From Ruminococcaceae bacterium AB4001 (GTDB taxonomy: Bacteria; Bacillota; Clostridia; Saccharofermentanales; Saccharofermentanaceae), in contig JHXJ01000002.1 in the NCBI GenBank assembly GCA_000621765.1, positions 1 through 64,000 on the forward strand: DNA of 64,000 nucleotides. Direction: 5' to 3'. A program made the translations under genes and the position numbers. Shown here one piece after another: positions 61,526 to 64,000 of the stretch. Below the pieces are notes generated by a model. That model ran no database searches. It saw only the letters and a list, made by a program, of their open reading frames with translations, and had not been told where the DNA came from. Each line of letters begins with the position of its first letter. The first letter of the stretch is position 1.

Positions 61526-62950
61526 TTAAAGCATATTCGCGCGCTTTGTGACTTCGTCTCTTCTGCGCTTGATTATGCGCGCGCGGAAGATCAGCAATGC
61601 GACAACGAGAAGAAGGATAAGTCCTGATAAGACCGCAAACGTAATGAGTACGCTGCGGACGTTGGTGAGGTTCGTCTTCTTTTCAGGGTTGATCTCGACA
61701 ACTCCTGCCTTTTTCTCAATGACCACTACCATCGTGCCTATGAGATAGGTCTTGTCTGAATAGACCTTGCACAGCGGTATGTCAAGCGTCTGTTCCTCGG
61801 CTGAGGTGTCGACCAGTGCCTGTGAAAGGTCGATTCTGTTGGTGCTTCCGAGCTGGGCTCTTGCAGAAGTCGTCGTGATAAATGGATCAAGGACGACCCT
61901 CTGTTCGGATACATAGAGATTGGTGTCGGATAAGATGCCGTCGATCTGAAGACGGGCTTCGTCTATCAGCGGAGTATACTCGCTTTCGGTGATCTCTACG
62001 GTCGTGAAGTTCGAGAAGCCGTATTCAAAGAGCTTGATGAGGTCAGAGTATCTGATGTTTGCGTCAGCGGAATTAAATACGCAGCCGATGAGTGTTCTGT
62101 TATTCTTTCTTGCTGCGGCGCAGAGCGTGTAACCTGCCGTGTTGGTGAAGCCGGTCTTTCCTCCGATGTAATACTCATAGCCGAAATCTGTCGTGCTGAT
62201 GAACTTGTTGCCGTTGGAGATGTTTCTGGCGCTGCTGTACTTATTTGTCGCGTTGATCGTATAGTTGAGGGTCTTCGCGATCTCTGAATAGTTGGTCTTG
62301 CTTACGGCTTCGTTCAGGATGAGAGCCATGTCGTAAGGTGTTGTAACGTTATCGGGCGTTGAGAATCCGAATGCGGAAGAAAAGTGCGTATTAAGGCAGC
62401 CGATCTCAACAGCCTTGGCATTCATCATCTCGCAGAACTCCGCTTCGGTCCCGCCCATGAACATTCCGAGCACGAGACTTGCATCGTTAGCAGATTTCAG
62501 GACTGCAGCATAGACCAGATCCCTTACGCTGATCTCTTCACCTTCCTGAAGGCTGAGTCTTACGTAATCCGGAGGGATGGCGGTCGTCTCTGTGGCCATC
62601 TCGTGAGTGATGGTGACGATCTGTTCGGGTTCAAGGCGTTCAAGTGCCAGAAGAACTGTCATGACCTTTGTCATGGAAGCCGGTTCTTTCTGGACATCGT
62701 ATTCGTTACCTAAGAGGATAGAGCCGCTGTTCGCGTCGTAGAGGACATAAGAAGCTGCTGAGATCTGCGGGGCATCTTCATGGACCTCGTTCAAAAGATC
62801 TGTCTTGCGCTCGCTCGCAGTTACGATCCCGTCATCCGGATTATCCGTGTCATCGGCTGAAACAATGACTCCCGTGAAAGTCCAGACGGATGTAACGGTG
62901 AGCATAAATGCCGCCAATGCTGCTGCTATTCTCTTGCCAAATATAGTCAT
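61526..62950 (-). CDS. D-alanyl-D-alanine carboxypeptidase (PBP5/DacF type)
   Basis: The exported enzyme trims the terminal D-Ala of peptidoglycan stem peptides. It is 474 residues, with a signal peptide at 1-32. Ser92 and Lys95 form SxxK (EPASMTKVMT), Ser153-Asn155 form SxN (KSANDAS), and Lys265 begins KTG (IGGKTGFTN). A C-terminal domain follows, then a true membrane span (about 440-460) and a basic cytoplasmic tail (RARIIKRRRDE), where many PBP5 proteins have only an amphipathic helix. GGGAG is close before ATG 62950; an ATG four codons upstream is less likely. Confidence 0.92.
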   Translation of the reverse strand: MTIFGKRIAAALAAFMLTVTSVWTFTGVIVSADDTDNPDDGIVTASERKTDLLNEVHEDAPQISAASYVLYDANSGSILLGNEYDVQKEPASMTKVMTVLLALERLEPEQIVTITHEMATETTAIPPDYVRLSLQEGEEISVRDLVYAAVLKSANDASLVLGMFMGGTEAEFCEMMNAKAVEIGCLNTHFSSAFGFSTPDNVTTPYDMALILNEAVSKTNYSEIAKTLNYTINATNKYSSARNISNGNKFISTTDFGYEYYIGGKTGFTNTAGYTLCAAARKNNRTLIGCVFNSADANIRYSDLIKLFEYGFSNFTTVEITESEYTPLIDEARLQIDGILSDTNLYVSEQRVVLDPFITTTSARAQLGSTNRIDLSQALVDTSAEEQTLDIPLCKVYSDKTYLIGTMVVVIEKKAGVVEINPEKKTNLTNVRSVLITFAVLSGLILLLVVALLIFRARIIKRRRDEVTKRANML

Positions 62951-63090
62951 ATAATCTCCCATTATGTTTTTAACCCATACATTTTAATTCAAATCTGTCA
63001 AAAAACAAAATTCAAAGGCAGGCTATAAATTTAATAAAAATAACGGGTGATTTACTGTATAATTAGCAAGGTTGTGAAAAGGGGCTTCTA

Positions 63091-64000
63091 ATGGCGATCA
63101 TAAAGACTACAGAAAAAGACAGACAGGAATTCGATTCCGCTATTACTGAACTTTACGAATATTTCTCATCTCTGGGAGCTCGTAAAGGAAGAAAACTGAC
63201 TTTCAATGTCCTTACATACGGCTGCCAGCTCAACGAATCCGATTCGGAGAAGCTCTCAGGCATGCTCGGTTCAATGGGACTTGTTCCCTCGTCCGGCGGA
63301 GAATTGGATGACGCGGACGTCATTGTCTTTAACACGTGCTCGATCAGAGAGAATGCCGACAGGCACCTTTTCGGCAATCTTGGCGTATTTAAGACGCTGA
63401 AGAAGAATGACCGCGATGTTGTTATCGCCGTCGGCGGCTGCATGATGAAGGTTCCAGAGAATGTCGAGAGGATTAAGAAATCGTATCCTTATGTCGATCT
63501 CGTTTTCGATCCCCAGCAGCTCCACAGATTCCCGGTACTCATGAGAGATGCCATCCGTAAGAACAAGCAGCTCGTAAATATCTCTGCTGACGACTACATC
63601 GCGGAAGACGACTTTTTCCCGATCGACCGCAAGAGAAAATTCAGGGCTCTCGTGCCTATCATGTACGGCTGCAACAATTTCTGCACTTACTGCATCGTTC
63701 CTTATGCCAGAGGCAGAGAGCGGTCCAGGAACTTTAATGAGATCGTCAGTGAATTGGCAGGACTTGCTGCTCAGGGTTACAAGGAAGTTATGCTTCTTGG
63801 CCAGAACGTCAATTCCTATAAGGGTGAGGGCGGAGAGACCTTCGCTGACATATTGAGAGCAGCATCTGACTTTAAGGAGTTCTCGAGAGTAAGATTCATG
63901 TCTTCACATCCGAAGGACCTCTCAGATGAAGTGATCGACATCATGGCAACAAGACCTAACGTCGAAAAGCATCTCCACCTGGCTATGCAGTCAGGCTCTA
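63091..64000 (+). CDS. miaB: tRNA methylthiotransferase MiaB (3' part outside window)
   Basis: The first 303 codons of a radical-SAM enzyme that adds a methylthio group to i6A37 in tRNAs reading UNN codons. The UPF0004 domain has Cys residues in VLTYGCQLNESDSEKLSGML, FNTCSIRENAD and VGGCMMK for one 4Fe-4S cluster. The radical-SAM motif is MYGCNNFCTYCIVPYARGRE (CxxxCxxC), followed by LLGQNVNSY. Its length so far and order match MiaB rather than MtaB or RimO. AAAGGGG precedes the ATG, and a TATAAT lies at 63058-63063. The frame is open to the window edge. Confidence 0.93.
   Translation, partial: MAIIKTTEKDRQEFDSAITELYEYFSSLGARKGRKLTFNVLTYGCQLNESDSEKLSGMLGSMGLVPSSGGELDDADVIVFNTCSIRENADRHLFGNLGVFKTLKKNDRDVVIAVGGCMMKVPENVERIKKSYPYVDLVFDPQQLHRFPVLMRDAIRKNKQLVNISADDYIAEDDFFPIDRKRKFRALVPIMYGCNNFCTYCIVPYARGRERSRNFNEIVSELAGLAAQGYKEVMLLGQNVNSYKGEGGETFADILRAASDFKEFSRVRFMSSHPKDLSDEVIDIMATRPNVEKHLHLAMQSGS

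Overview
The window looks like chromosomal DNA of a low-to-mid GC member of the Bacillota, most likely a fermentative Clostridia. The grounds are a Bacillota-type L20 leader ahead of infC-rpmI-rplT, a ClpE-like Zn-finger AAA+ ATPase, BspA-type leucine-rich repeats, many strong AGGAGG Shine-Dalgarno sites with TTGACA/TATAAT promoters, and encoded CCA ends on the tRNAs. I cannot assign a genus from sequence alone.

Layout. The first 11 kb is mostly conserved core: the 3' end of a tnpB element, rnhB, the infC-rpmI-rplT operon, an SpoU-type RNA methyltransferase, citrate synthase, tRNA-Glu, and uvrA followed at once by a ClpE-like unfoldase. From 10.8 to 17.7 kb lie a large Ala/Pro-rich membrane-anchored protein, tRNA-Leu and initiator tRNA, and a coupled pair of membrane genes whose first member joins a double extracytoplasmic sensor to an MFS-like channel. 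From 18 to 26.4 kb is a metabolic stretch (iron alcohol dehydrogenase, Gfo/Idh/MocA oxidoreductase, nitroreductase, Xer-like recombinase, orphan sugar ABC permeases, asd) closed by tRNA-Ile2(CAT) and tRNA-Tyr.

The interval from about 26.4 to 32.5 kb is an accessory scar. It is AT-rich and holds several broken genes, including a decayed type I restriction methylase (hsdM) that no intact reading frame reveals. It also carries the first of two paralogous proteins that join a LacI-like sugar-binding domain to a GGDEF domain.

From 32.5 to 63 kb almost every gene is a regulator, sensor, small modifying enzyme or envelope protein: two paralogous XRE regulators, a MATE pump, a hybrid histidine kinase translationally coupled to a solute-binding lipoprotein, a class C serine hydrolase, HAD and GNAT enzymes (one HAD gene cut by an in-frame amber codon), a GspE-N/RidA fusion, lipoproteins, a SAP-domain protein, an orphan RelA/SpoT synthetase-like protein, a quinone-reductase fusion, an adenosine deaminase-like enzyme, an epimerase, a CPBP protease, the second LacI-like/GGDEF protein, and a TetR-glycosyltransferase operon with two clear operator palindromes. 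The window ends with Fur, a D-Ala-D-Ala carboxypeptidase and the start of miaB.

The most unusual items are the sensor-MFS fusion with its overlapping partner, the GspE-N/RidA fusion, the cytosolic LacI-like/GGDEF pair, the infC AUC start with its L20 attenuator, and the hsdM relic. I saw no CRISPR array, prophage structural module or complete transposon.
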